From CAZQGO01 sp964593065 (GTDB lineage Bacteria > Oederibacteriota > JAAXVQ01): a stretch of 64,000 bases of DNA. The translations under genes and the position numbers were made by a program. The stretch's first letter is position 1. The number at the start of each line of letters is the position of its first letter. The notes beneath the pieces are model-generated. The model had not been told where the DNA came from. It made no database searches and was given only the letters and a program-made list of their open reading frames with translations. Positions 51,169-59,486 of this stretch are shown here, one piece after another. The stretch covers positions 248,001 to 312,000 of the forward strand of contig CAZQGO010000001.1 of NCBI GenBank assembly GCA_964593065.1, read 5' to 3'.

Positions 51169-52131
51169 ATGCAGGCCATTCAGGCACGGCAATACGGCGG
51201 ACCCGACGTCATGCGGCGGCTGGAGCTGCCCGATCCCGCCCCCGGGGCCGGGCAGGCGGTGGTGCGCGTGCGCGCCGCCGGCGTCAATCCCGTGGACACG
51301 CTCATGCTTGCCGGAACGCAGGGTTATGCGCCCCGGCTGCCATTCACGCCGGGTCTGGACGCGGCCGGAGTGGTGGAAGCCGTGGGCTCCGGGGTGGAAG
51401 GCCTGGCGCCGGGTGAACGGGTCTACCTCTCCGGCTCCTTAAGCGGAACCTATGCCGAGCGCGTCCTCTGCCAGGCGGGGCAGCTGCATCCCCTGCCCGA
51501 GTCCTGTTCTTTTTCCCAGGGCGCGGCCCTGGGGGTGCCTTACGCCGCCGCCTACCGCGCCCTGTTCCAGAGAGGCCGCGCCCGGCCCGGTGAGACGGTT
51601 TTAATCCACGGCGCCACCGGCGGCGTGGGTCTGGCGGCCTTGCAGTGGGCCGCGGCCTCCGGGCTGGAGGTGCTGGGCACGGCCGGATTCCCGGAAGGGT
51701 TGGAGCTGGTCCGGGCGCAGGGCGCGCGCCGGGCCTTCGATCATTTCGATCCGGAACACTTGCAGCAAGTTCTGGAGTTCACCCGCGGGCGGGGCGTGGA
51801 TGTGATTCTGGAGATGGCGGCGCACGTCCATCTGGGCCGAGATTTGTCCGTTATGGCGCCCGGCGGCAGGATCGTGGTCATCGGCAGCCGGGGACCCGTG
51901 GAAGTCAACCCGCGGGACCTCATGACCCGCGAGGGCCAAATCCTGGGCTTGTTGGTGTTCAATGCCTCGGAGCGGGACCGCGCGGAAATTCACGCTGCCC
52001 TGGGGGCGGGACTGAATCACGGAACGCTTCAACCCGTGGTCCGCCTGGAATTGCCCCTGGAAGATGCGCCCAGGGCCCACTTGGCCTTGGCGGACCAGCA
52101 CGCCTACGGCAAAGTCATCCTGGTTCCCTAA
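51169..52131 (+). CDS. zinc-independent quinone oxidoreductase (MDR superfamily)
   Basis: 320 residues. N-terminal GroES-like domain with AGVNPVDTLMLAGTQGYAPRLPFTPGLDAAGVVEAVG, then the NADPH-binding Rossmann domain with HGATGGVGLAALQWAAASGLEVLGTAG. The PGLDAAG and GATGGVG motifs and the absence of zinc ligands place it in the zeta-crystallin/QOR group. It reduces quinones or enones with NADPH. AGGAGGCGGC precedes the ATG. Confidence 0.92.
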   Translation: MQAIQARQYGGPDVMRRLELPDPAPGAGQAVVRVRAAGVNPVDTLMLAGTQGYAPRLPFTPGLDAAGVVEAVGSGVEGLAPGERVYLSGSLSGTYAERVLCQAGQLHPLPESCSFSQGAALGVPYAAAYRALFQRGRARPGETVLIHGATGGVGLAALQWAAASGLEVLGTAGFPEGLELVRAQGARRAFDHFDPEHLQQVLEFTRGRGVDVILEMAAHVHLGRDLSVMAPGGRIVVIGSRGPVEVNPRDLMTREGQILGLLVFNASERDRAEIHAALGAGLNHGTLQPVVRLELPLEDAPRAHLALADQHAYGKVILVP

Positions 52132-52223
52132 TGACGTCCCGCCTGTGTGGCCGGTACACGAGCCGGTCCCCGTTCTTCGTCGGTCACTGCCAGGGGAAAA
52201 ATGGAATTTGAGGCAAGTCCACG

Positions 52224-52274
52224 TTGACAGGAACCCGGGAATCAGGTAGGATAATTATACATTAAGTATAATTA
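52224..52274 (+). promoter_or_regulatory. promoter and TetR operator of the efflux operon
   Basis: TTGACA (52224-52229) and TAGGAT (52247-52252) with a 17-base spacer. Overlapping the -10 and start region is a perfect inverted repeat TAATTATAC (52252-52260), ATTAA, GTATAATTA (52266-52274). This AT-rich palindrome is the size and position expected for the operator of the TetR gene that starts at 52303, implying autorepression of the whole operon. Confidence 0.75.
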
Positions 52275-52302
52275 CACAAAATGACCAAGGCGGGCGGTAA
52301 CC

Positions 52303-53013
52303 ATGACTCGTCCGGCCGGCTTAGCCGACCAAAAACTCATTCGCGCCGCATTGGAACTGATTCCGGAGACGGGATTTTCCGGATTGAAGCTGCGCCGGGT
52401 CGCAGACCGGGCCGGCGTCAACCTGGGAATGTTCCATTATCATTTCAAAGATAAAGACGATTTTTTAAAGCGGGTCGCGGCGGAATTTTACGAGGTGTTT
52501 TATACCCGGTTCTCGCTGGGCATCGCCACCAGTTCCAATCCCCTGGCCCAGCTGCGCAAGGCCTTGACCACGGTGGGCCGGTTTGCCCGGGACCACCGGA
52601 AACTGCTGCTGGCCCTGGGCCGGGATATCCAGGATCAGCACGCGTTCACGGTCCGGTTGATCCAGGACTACGTCAACCGTCACGCCAGTGTCATCGTCGG
52701 TTTGGTCATGAAATGTCAGGCCGCCGGCTTGATCGCGGATTATCCGGTTCCGACGGTCATTTCTTTTCTCATGGGCGCCTTGGCGGCGCCGTCCCTGCTG
52801 ATGGCCCTGGCCGAAAAGGCCAGGCTTTCGCAACCCTACGAAACCTTGAAAAAGTCCGTTGCCCCGTATCTGTTGTCCGAAGCAGCCGTGGAGCAAAGGC
52901 TGGAATTGGCGCTGCGCGCGCTCGAGCCGGAGCGCCCCGGCCGGGAGCCGGAGAAAATGCCGCCCGCTCCGCGCAGGGGCGGCGGCGCGAAACCAACCAG
53001 GAGGCATCCATGA
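52303..53013 (+). CDS. TetR-family transcriptional repressor
   Basis: 236 residues. DNA-binding domain: LIRAALELIPETGFSGLKLRRVADRAGVNLGMFHYHFKDKDDFLKRV, with the helix-turn-helix and the signature FHYHFKDKDDF. The ligand domain from about residue 55 is variable; the tail is Pro/Arg-rich. It heads the efflux operon: the tolC-like gene overlaps its stop (ATGA at 53010). The perfect palindrome at 52252-52274 is its likely binding site, released by an unknown toxic ligand. In E. coli the comparable ybhGFSR operon is led by a TetR regulator (CecR). Confidence 0.93.
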   Translation: MTRPAGLADQKLIRAALELIPETGFSGLKLRRVADRAGVNLGMFHYHFKDKDDFLKRVAAEFYEVFYTRFSLGIATSSNPLAQLRKALTTVGRFARDHRKLLLALGRDIQDQHAFTVRLIQDYVNRHASVIVGLVMKCQAAGLIADYPVPTVISFLMGALAAPSLLMALAEKARLSQPYETLKKSVAPYLLSEAAVEQRLELALRALEPERPGREPEKMPPAPRRGGGAKPTRRHP

Positions 53014-54401
53014 AACCCCTGATCGTACTCGCCGGCCTGCTCGGCTTGACCGCCGGCGCAGCTTGGGCCCAGGTGCCGGAACTCTACCTGACCCTGGACC
53101 AAGCCGAGCAGCAAACGCTGGAGACCTCGCCGCAATTGCAGGGTAAGGTCTTGGAACTGGAAGCCGCCAAGGCCCGTGCCGATAGTTACTACGGCTTGTT
53201 ATGGCCGCGCTTGAGCCTGGAAGCCGCCTGGCGGTATGTCACCGAGGTTCCCAGCATCCAACTGCCCGGTCCGAGCGCGCCGGAGATCGCCCTGGGCGAT
53301 CATGTCAGTTATTCGGTCGGACCCATGATTTCCTGGAATATCTGGGACTCGGGGGGCTCGTATTACGCCTGGCAGGCCGTCCAGGCTGGCTTGCGCGCCC
53401 AGGAACAGGAGCTGGAGGGCCTGCGCCGGGAACTGCGCCTGCGCGTGCGCCTGGCGTATTTCCAGACCCAGCTGGCCGCCAGCCAGGTCGGCCTGCTCGC
53501 GGACGCACTGCAACTCGCGCTGGCCCAGTACCGGGACATCCGGGCGCAGCTGCGCGCCGGCGCCTCCAGCCGCATCGACGCCTTGTCCTCCCACCAGGAT
53601 GTGTTGAACGACCTGCGGCAGCTGCGCCGGGCGCGCAATGATTTGGGGGCGGCGGCTCACGATTTGCTGGGTCTGACGGGTTCGGGCCTGGACCTCGACC
53701 TGTCCCTGCCGGTCGGCGCCGATTTGGTGGGCCGTTTGCCGGAGCAGGCCGAACCTCCGACCGTGGCGATCCGCATGGATCCGCTGCCGGAGTCCCTCCG
53801 GCGCCTGGAGGGCGCAGCCTCGGCGGAACTCGACCCGGACTACCCGCGGGTGCGCCAGTTTCTGGAGCTCGCCGCATCGGCCCGCCAGGCGGCCGCGGGC
53901 TTAAGCGCCGGGCATTGGCCGCAAATTCAAATCTACGGCAAGACCAGCCTGGATTACCCCAACGGGCCGGTGCTCGAGACCATTCATCAGAACACGGCCG
54001 GCGTCAACGCCAGCTGGTCCCTATGGGAAGGAGGCCGCGTCGTGAATCAAGTGTCCGTGCAGGAACGCACGGCCCTCGCCAGCGAGCAGTACGGCGCGCA
54101 AGCCCAGCGGGACCTGATCCAGACTTGGCAGAAGACGCGGGACCGTCTGGGCCAGCTCCGCGCCGAGCAGGACCTCAACGGACAGGCCGTGGCCGAAACC
54201 GACGAACTGGCCGGTCTGGTGTATGCAGCCTACCGCGCCGGGCGTGCGAACTACCTGGAAGTCCAAAGCGCGAATTACCGGGCCTTGAGCGCGAAAGTCC
54301 AGCAGGCGCTGACCCAGGCCCAGATGCTGATCCAGCTGGCCACGCTCGACAGCCTATCCGAGCCGCAGCAAAATGACGAGGCAGGGGGTCGGGGGCGGTG
54401 A
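53010..54401 (+). CDS. TolC-family outer-membrane efflux channel
   Basis: 463 residues; ATG 53010 overlaps the TetR stop and AGGAGG lies eight bases upstream. Signal peptide MKPLIVLAGLLGLTAGAAWAQ. Two OEP repeats with long helices rich in Ala, Gln and Leu, each followed by beta-strand segments (YSVGPMISWNIWDSGGSYYAW; TAGVNASWSLWEGGRVVNQV). The motifs LTLDQAEQQTLETSPQLQG at the N-terminus and ANYLEVQSANYRAL near the end are typical. It provides the exit duct across periplasm and outer membrane for the ABC pump encoded downstream. Confidence 0.93.
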   Translation: MKPLIVLAGLLGLTAGAAWAQVPELYLTLDQAEQQTLETSPQLQGKVLELEAAKARADSYYGLLWPRLSLEAAWRYVTEVPSIQLPGPSAPEIALGDHVSYSVGPMISWNIWDSGGSYYAWQAVQAGLRAQEQELEGLRRELRLRVRLAYFQTQLAASQVGLLADALQLALAQYRDIRAQLRAGASSRIDALSSHQDVLNDLRQLRRARNDLGAAAHDLLGLTGSGLDLDLSLPVGADLVGRLPEQAEPPTVAIRMDPLPESLRRLEGAASAELDPDYPRVRQFLELAASARQAAAGLSAGHWPQIQIYGKTSLDYPNGPVLETIHQNTAGVNASWSLWEGGRVVNQVSVQERTALASEQYGAQAQRDLIQTWQKTRDRLGQLRAEQDLNGQAVAETDELAGLVYAAYRAGRANYLEVQSANYRALSAKVQQALTQAQMLIQLATLDSLSEPQQNDEAGGRGR

Positions 54402-54443
54402 GGCCACCGACTGAAACAGGCAGGAAAGCAGGACGCATCGGCG

Positions 54444-54610
54444 CAGGCCCCTTCGGAGCCTGGGGTGGTCAGGGGAAGGCTCCCCGGACTCCGTGCGGGG
54501 GGTGACCACGAGCCGAAGAGACCTATTTCCGCTTTCGGCGAGAGCCAGAGGGGAAGCCTCCCCTCTGGAGAACGCAGCGAAAGCGTCAGGGGAACCTGGG
54601 GTTCCCCTGA
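54444..54610 (+). ncRNA. highly structured intergenic element (possible regulatory RNA)
   Basis: In the 236 bases between the tolC-like and adaptor genes: CAGGC...C(TTCG)G...GCCTG (54444-54462); GTGGTCA (54465-54471) with TGACCAC (54503-54509), enclosing two mutually exclusive hairpins, GGGGA/TCCCC and CCCCG/CGGGG; CGCTTTCG (54530-54537) with CGAAAGCG (54578-54585), enclosing a 9-bp perfect hairpin (54545-54568); and an 11-bp perfect hairpin TCAGGGGAACC/GGTTCCCCTGA with loop TGG (54586-54610). No T tract follows. It could be a regulatory RNA, an mRNA processing element or a mobile-element remnant. No known class was identified by eye. Confidence 0.55.
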
Positions 54611-54637
54611 AAGTTCCTTGACGGGGGAGACCCAGCC

Positions 54638-55372
54638 ATGAAAGACAAAAAGAAGATCATCATTCCCGTTATCCTGGTGCTGGCCGCGGCGGCGGTCGTG
54701 TGGTGGCTCGTGCGCCCGAAACCTTTTTACTATGCCGGCACGATCGAAGCCACGGAAGTCACGCTCTCCGCCCGCGTGGCTTCGGTCATCGCCAGCCTGC
54801 CGGTGCAGGAAGGCGACCCGGTGCTGGCCGGCCAGACGCTCATGACCTTGGCGGGGGAAGACCTGCGGCTGGCCGCGGACCTGGCGGAAAAGGAATTCCG
54901 GCGGGGGCAGAAACTCCTGGCCAACGGCTCGATCACCCAGGCGGCCTTCGATCAGATGAAATTCAAACGCGACCAGGCGTCTCTGATGCTGTCCTGGTGC
55001 ACCATTGACTCGCCGGTGACCGGCACGGTCCTGAACCGCTACCGCGAGCCCGGGGAAATGGTGGCGCCGGGCACGACCTTGTTCACCTTGGCAGACCTCT
55101 CCGAGGTCTGGGCCTACATCTACGTCGAGCAGCCCCGGCTGGCCGCTCTGACCCTGGGACAGATCGTGGAGGGAAGCCTGCCGGAAATGCCGGACCGGGC
55201 TTTCATGGGCAAAATCGTCTTTCTGCGCCCGGAAGCGGAATTCACCCCCAAAAACGTGCAAACCCGGAGCGAACGCACGCGCTTAGTGTACGGAGTGAAA
55301 ATCTCCTTCCCCAACCCGGACAAGATCCTGAAACCCGGCATGACGATCGAAGTGCGGCTGCCGGAAAAGTAG
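54638..55372 (+). CDS. HlyD/YbhG-type efflux adaptor (periplasmic)
   Basis: 244 residues. N-terminal membrane anchor (IIIPVILVLAAAAVVWWLV). The lipoyl-like domain halves are FYYAGTIEATEVTLSARVASVIASLPVQEGDPVLAGQTL and SPVTGTVLNRYREPGEMVAPGTTLFTLADLSEVWAYIYV, separated by a short hairpin (about 55 residues). This hairpin is shorter than in many RND adaptors but usual for YbhG-like ABC adaptors. GGGGGAGACCCAGCC precedes the ATG. It bridges the ABC permeases and the TolC-type channel. Confidence 0.93.
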   Translation: MKDKKKIIIPVILVLAAAAVVWWLVRPKPFYYAGTIEATEVTLSARVASVIASLPVQEGDPVLAGQTLMTLAGEDLRLAADLAEKEFRRGQKLLANGSITQAAFDQMKFKRDQASLMLSWCTIDSPVTGTVLNRYREPGEMVAPGTTLFTLADLSEVWAYIYVEQPRLAALTLGQIVEGSLPEMPDRAFMGKIVFLRPEAEFTPKNVQTRSERTRLVYGVKISFPNPDKILKPGMTIEVRLPEK

Positions 55373-55436
55373 TCCGCCGCCGGATCCGGCGACGCGGAAG
55401 GTCCAAGTACGCGGGGAGAACAGGAGAACCGGGACC

Positions 55437-56171
55437 ATGTCCTTGATCGGCATTGAGGTGCAAAACGTGCGCAAGCGCCTGGGAGCGGTCCAGGCGCTGG
55501 ACGGGATCCGCACGCGTTTCGAACCGGCCTTGTTGCACGGCATCATCGGGCCGGATGGAGCCGGGAAAACCACCCTGCTGCGCACCCTGATCGGCCTGCT
55601 GCATCCGGACGCCGGGCAGGTGGTGTATCTGGCCGACGACCGCCCCGTGTCTTTTGGAGCCGTGCGCCCCCAATTCGCCTACATGCCCCAGCAGCAAAGC
55701 CTTTATCCCGACCTGTCCGTGGGGGAACACTTGGATTTTTTCCGCGACCTGTACTTGATTCCGCGGAAAGTCTACGAGCCCAGGCGGGCCGAACTGCTGC
55801 ACTTGACGCGCCTGGAGGCTTTTCAGGACCGCCCGGCCGGCAAGCTTTCGGGCGGCATGTATAAGAAACTGGGTTTGATGTGCGCCTTGCTGCAGTCCCC
55901 GACGGTGGTCCTGCTGGACGAGCCGACCAACGGCGTGGACCCGATCAGCCGCCGCGAATTCTGGGATCTGCTCTACCGCCTGGTGCGCCAGCAAATCCTG
56001 GTGATTCTTTCCACCGCCTACATGGACGAAGCCGAGCGCTGCAGCCGGGTGCATGCCCTGGACAACGGGCGGGTCCTGGCCGCGGGCGAACCGCGGAGCC
56101 TCCTGCGCGAGGCCCGGGCCGGCAATTTCGAGGAATTGTTCCGCAAACGATCGGAGGCGGGCCGGCCATGA
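55437..56171 (+). CDS. ABC transporter ATPase (first half of a split YbhF-like pair)
   Basis: 244 residues. Walker A GPDGAGKTT (38-46), Q-loop YMPQQQSLYPDLSVGEHLDFF, complete signature LSGG (137-140), Walker B VVLLDEPTNGVDP (D161, E162). The switch histidine expected after Walker B is missing: LSTAYMDEAE has Ala194 in place of His. It therefore resembles the first domain of RbbA/YbhF-type double ATPases. It is coupled to the next ATPase gene by ATGA overlap and probably pairs with it; each would lend the other its signature motif. Confidence 0.93.
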   Translation: MSLIGIEVQNVRKRLGAVQALDGIRTRFEPALLHGIIGPDGAGKTTLLRTLIGLLHPDAGQVVYLADDRPVSFGAVRPQFAYMPQQQSLYPDLSVGEHLDFFRDLYLIPRKVYEPRRAELLHLTRLEAFQDRPAGKLSGGMYKKLGLMCALLQSPTVVLLDEPTNGVDPISRREFWDLLYRLVRQQILVILSTAYMDEAERCSRVHALDNGRVLAAGEPRSLLREARAGNFEELFRKRSEAGRP

Positions 56172-57097
56172 AGCAGACGCCCTGGGCGGTCCAGGTCAGG
56201 GATCTCAGCGTGCGCTTCGGCAATTTCACGGCCGTGGACCATATTTCCTTTGCGGTCCGGCGGGGGGAAATCTTCGGCTTTCTCGGCGCCAACGGCGCGG
56301 GCAAGACCACGACCATCCGCGTGTTGTGCGGGTTGCTGGTCCCCAGTTCGGGCCAGGTCTGCATTTCGGACCTGGACTGCACCGCCGACGCCCGCGCGGT
56401 CAAGGCCAAGGTGGGCTACATGTCCCAACGCTTCACCCTCTACAACGATCTGACCGTGGAGGAGAACCTGGCGTTCGCGGCCAGCCTGCGCAAGCTTTCC
56501 GAGGAGACGATCCGCCGCCGCACCCGGGAGCTCTTCTCGTTCGTGGATTTCACCTTTCCGGTCACAACCCGCGTGGCGGACCTGCCCGGGGGCATCAAGC
56601 AACAGCTGGCGCTGGCCGCCGCCCTGCTCCATGACCCGGAAATCGTCTTTTTGGACGAACCCACGGCCGGCGTGGCGCCTGCGGTGCGGGCGCGCTTCTG
56701 GGAACTCATCCGCAAACTGGCGCAGGCCGGCAAGACCCTGTTCGTGACCACCCACTACCTGGACGAGGCCGAAAACTGCGAGCGCATCGCCTTGATGCGC
56801 GAGGGCCGGATCATCGCGCTCGACAGCCCCGCCCGCTTGAAGGCCGCCACCTTCCGCGAGCCGCTGCTGGAGATCGAGCCGAAACTGGGCGCCCCGCGCA
56901 CATGGGTGGAGAACCTGCAACTGGATCCGAAGGTCGCCCGCCTCCAGCCCTACGGACGGCGGTACCACGTCCTGATCCTGGATCCCAAGGCGTGGCGGAA
57001 GATCGCGGCCCGCATGCCCAAGACGTTCAAGCTGCGGACCATTTCACCCTCCTTGGAGGACGTGTTCATCCGGCTGGTGGAAGGGGAGCGGGCATGA
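56168..57097 (+). CDS. ABC transporter ATPase (second half of a split YbhF-like pair)
   Basis: 309 residues from ATG 56168 (ATGA overlap). Walker A GANGAGKTT (40-48), Q-loop YMSQRFTLYNDLTVEENL, degenerate signature LPGG (139-142), Walker B IVFLDEPTAGVAP, where the D-loop Asp is Ala170, and an intact switch histidine H196 in TTHYLDEAE. The C-terminal extension (LQPYGRRYHVLILDPKAW ... SPSLEDVFIRLVEG) is the usual tail of ABC-2 drug exporters. With the upstream ATPase it forms one canonical and one degenerate site. Confidence 0.93.
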   Translation: MKQTPWAVQVRDLSVRFGNFTAVDHISFAVRRGEIFGFLGANGAGKTTTIRVLCGLLVPSSGQVCISDLDCTADARAVKAKVGYMSQRFTLYNDLTVEENLAFAASLRKLSEETIRRRTRELFSFVDFTFPVTTRVADLPGGIKQQLALAAALLHDPEIVFLDEPTAGVAPAVRARFWELIRKLAQAGKTLFVTTHYLDEAENCERIALMREGRIIALDSPARLKAATFREPLLEIEPKLGAPRTWVENLQLDPKVARLQPYGRRYHVLILDPKAWRKIAARMPKTFKLRTISPSLEDVFIRLVEGERA

Positions 57098-58215
57098 CGG
57101 GCGGATTTTATCTCAGCCGGGCCGCCTCCATGGCGCGCAAGGAAATCCGGCACATCCTCCGCGACCCCTTCACCCTGGCCTGGGCCGTGGGTCTGCCCAT
57201 CGTGATGATGCTGTTCTTCGGCTATGCCATCGACTTCAACGTGCGCGAGGTGCGTCTCGTGGCCGCCGACCGCGACCATACCCGGGCCTCCCGGGAACTG
57301 CTCTCGCTGTTCGGCAGTTCGCGCTTTTTCCGCGTCCAACCCCTGGAGGCGGGACGCTCGGCGCCCGCGGATCTGGTTCAGGAAAAGACCAAGGGGGTCT
57401 TGATCGTCGAGCCGGGGTTTGGCCGCGACCTGGGCGCGGGCCGGCCGGTTCAGGTCCAATTGCTTTTGGACGGCGCGGATAATTCCACCACCGGTCTCAT
57501 CGTCTCCTACTTCGCGGGCATCCAGCAGCTGGCCTGGAAACGCCTGGCCCTCGCAGTGCCGCGCGCGCCCGTGGCCTTGGTCACGCGCTATCTGTTCAAT
57601 CCCGAACTCAACAGCCACTGGTTCGTGGTGCCGGGCCTGGCCGTGGTGGTCATGGGCATCCTGTCCATCATTCTCACCGCGCTGACCGTGGCGCGGGAAT
57701 GGGAGACCGGGTCCATGGAACTGCTGTTGTCCACGCCGGTGCGGCCTCTGGAAATCATCCTGGGCAAACTGGCCCCCTATCTCGGCCTGGTCTTCGCCAC
57801 CGTGGTCTTCATCTATCTGATGGCCCGCCTGCAGTTCGGCGTGCCGTTCCGCGGCAGCCACCTGACGTACCTGGTCGGCGTGATCCTCTTTTTAACCCTA
57901 TGCCTGGCCCAGGGTCTATTGATCTCCGTCCTGACCCGCCAGCAGACCGTGGCCGTCCAGGTGTCCTTCATCTCGGGCTTGCTGCCGACCCTGCTCCTGT
58001 CCGGGTTCATTTTCCCGATCGAGAGCATGCCGGGCTTCTTCCAGGGGCTCACCTTCATCCTGCCGCCGCGCTGGTTCGTGACCGTGAGCCGGGGCCTGTT
58101 CCTCAAGGGCGCCGGCCTGGCTGAACTCGCCCTGCCCCTGGGCATGCTAACGCTGTTAAACCTGCTCATGGTGGGGGCCTCCCTCAGGGCCTTCAAGCGG
58201 GACGTGGAGCCATGA
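57094..58215 (+). CDS. ABC-2 type permease (YbhS/YbhR-like)
   Basis: 373 residues; ATG 57094 overlaps the preceding stop. N-terminal cytoplasmic start ARKEIRHILRDPFTLAWAVGLPIVMMLFFGYAIDFNV, the conserved first helix of ABC2_membrane_3 proteins, then a periplasmic domain of about 150 residues, and the C-terminal core with EWETGSMELLLSTPVRPLEIILGKLAPY and GFIFPIESMPGFFQGLTFILPPRWFVTVSRGLFLKGAG. Five further helices. It forms a heterodimeric channel with the next permease. Confidence 0.94.
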   Translation: MTGGFYLSRAASMARKEIRHILRDPFTLAWAVGLPIVMMLFFGYAIDFNVREVRLVAADRDHTRASRELLSLFGSSRFFRVQPLEAGRSAPADLVQEKTKGVLIVEPGFGRDLGAGRPVQVQLLLDGADNSTTGLIVSYFAGIQQLAWKRLALAVPRAPVALVTRYLFNPELNSHWFVVPGLAVVVMGILSIILTALTVAREWETGSMELLLSTPVRPLEIILGKLAPYLGLVFATVVFIYLMARLQFGVPFRGSHLTYLVGVILFLTLCLAQGLLISVLTRQQTVAVQVSFISGLLPTLLLSGFIFPIESMPGFFQGLTFILPPRWFVTVSRGLFLKGAGLAELALPLGMLTLLNLLMVGASLRAFKRDVEP

Positions 58216-59312
58216 ATCCGACCCTGCTGGGATTCGTGCGCAAGGAATTCATCCAGACCCTGCGCGATCCGCGCATGCGCGTGCTCATCTTCCTGGCGCC
58301 GATCCTGCAACTGCTGCTTTTCGGCTACGCGATTTCGACCGAAGTGCGCAACATCCGCCTGGCGGCCCAATACGCGCCCCAAGACGTCCTGGCGCGCCGG
58401 CTCGAGGAACGGGCCCTGCGTTCGGGCTGGTTTCTTCCCGCCGCCGTACGCGGCGGCGATCCCTTTGCATGGATCCAGGCCGGCCAGGCCGACGCCGTGT
58501 TCATCGCCCCGGCGCGGGGCCTCACCCAGGACGTGCAGCGCGGCGGCGCCCGGGTCCAGGTGCTGGTGGATGCCACCAACGTGCTGCGGGCCCGCGCGGT
58601 GGAACGGTACCTGCAGGCCGTACTCCAGGAGGTCCTGGCCGAGGCCTTCCCGGGAGCGCAAACCGCACCACCCATCGCCTTCGACGTCCGCATGCTCTAC
58701 AACCCCGCCATGGATACCGCCTTCTTCCTCGTGCCGGGCGTCATGGTCATGCTGCTGTGCATCATCACCGTGCTGTTGACGAGCATGTCCTTAGTGCGGG
58801 AAAAGGAACTGGGCACATTCGAGACCCTGATCTCGGCGCCCGTGAAGAACTGGGAGATCCTCCTGGGCAAGACCCTGCCGTTCATGCTCCTGAGCATGGT
58901 CGTGGTGCACCTGATCCTGTTGGCGGCCATCGTGATCTTCGGACTGCCCATGCGGGGCGCCTATTGGAAATTCCTGCTGGCGGCCTTTCTCTTCGTCTGC
59001 ACCACGGTCTCCGTGGGCACGCTCATCTCGACCATCGCCAGGCGGCAGCAACAGGCCATGATGGCCACCTTCCTGTTTCTCTTTCCGGCCATCATGCTGT
59101 CGGGCATGATGTTCCCGATCGAGAACATGCCCGAGGGGCTCATTCTGGTGGCCTATTTGAATCCCTTGAAATACATGCTGACCCTGCTCCGCAACATTCT
59201 GCTGAAAGGCGGGGACGATTGGGTGTTCTGGACGAACCTGGCGGCCCTGTTTTTAATCGCTTTGGTGGCCGTGGGAGCCAGTTTCAACCGTTTCCGCCAA
59301 ACCCTCAATTAA
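58212..59312 (+). CDS. ABC-2 type permease (YbhR-like)
   Basis: 366 residues; ATG 58212 overlaps the previous stop. Same layout as its neighbour: VRKEFIQTLRDPRMRVLIFLAPILQLLLFGYAISTEV first helix, periplasmic domain of about 150 residues, then REKELGTFETLISAPVKNWEILLGKTLPFMLLSM and FPIENMPEGLILVAYLNPLKYMLTLLRNILLKGG. It completes the tripartite ABC exporter. The five genes from tetR to here, plus the adaptor and ATPases, form one operon with coupled starts. Confidence 0.94.
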   Translation: MNPTLLGFVRKEFIQTLRDPRMRVLIFLAPILQLLLFGYAISTEVRNIRLAAQYAPQDVLARRLEERALRSGWFLPAAVRGGDPFAWIQAGQADAVFIAPARGLTQDVQRGGARVQVLVDATNVLRARAVERYLQAVLQEVLAEAFPGAQTAPPIAFDVRMLYNPAMDTAFFLVPGVMVMLLCIITVLLTSMSLVREKELGTFETLISAPVKNWEILLGKTLPFMLLSMVVVHLILLAAIVIFGLPMRGAYWKFLLAAFLFVCTTVSVGTLISTIARRQQQAMMATFLFLFPAIMLSGMMFPIENMPEGLILVAYLNPLKYMLTLLRNILLKGGDDWVFWTNLAALFLIALVAVGASFNRFRQTLN

Positions 59313-59439
59313 TTACCGTAAAAACAAGCCGAAAAGAGAAGCGCCCGGACAAAATAAACCGCCCGTAATGTCGCAAAAACCGACGTCCAGCCGGCTAGTA
59401 TTAATAATTATTGGAAATAATAGCATTACGGTTTTCTGG

Positions 59440-59448
59440 TGATATACT
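59440..59448 (+). promoter_or_regulatory. extended -10 promoter ahead of the large exported protein
   Basis: TGATATACT carries an extended -10 (TGn) and TATACT; the region 59390-59460 is strikingly AT-rich against the GC-rich background and includes the inverted repeat ATTATT-GGA-AATAAT (59408-59422). No good -35 at 17 bases. The ATG follows about 40 bases downstream. Confidence 0.55.
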
Positions 59449-59486
59449 GTAAATAGAGTAAAGACGCCCGGGATAATCATTCAACT

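Noticed and set aside
54402..54637. CRISPR array
   Set aside because: The stems are different from each other and not direct repeats with spacers; no cas genes nearby.
59313..59486. Rho-independent terminator after the efflux operon
   Set aside because: AT-rich with a short ATTATT/AATAAT repeat but no GC stem followed by T run; it fits a promoter region better.
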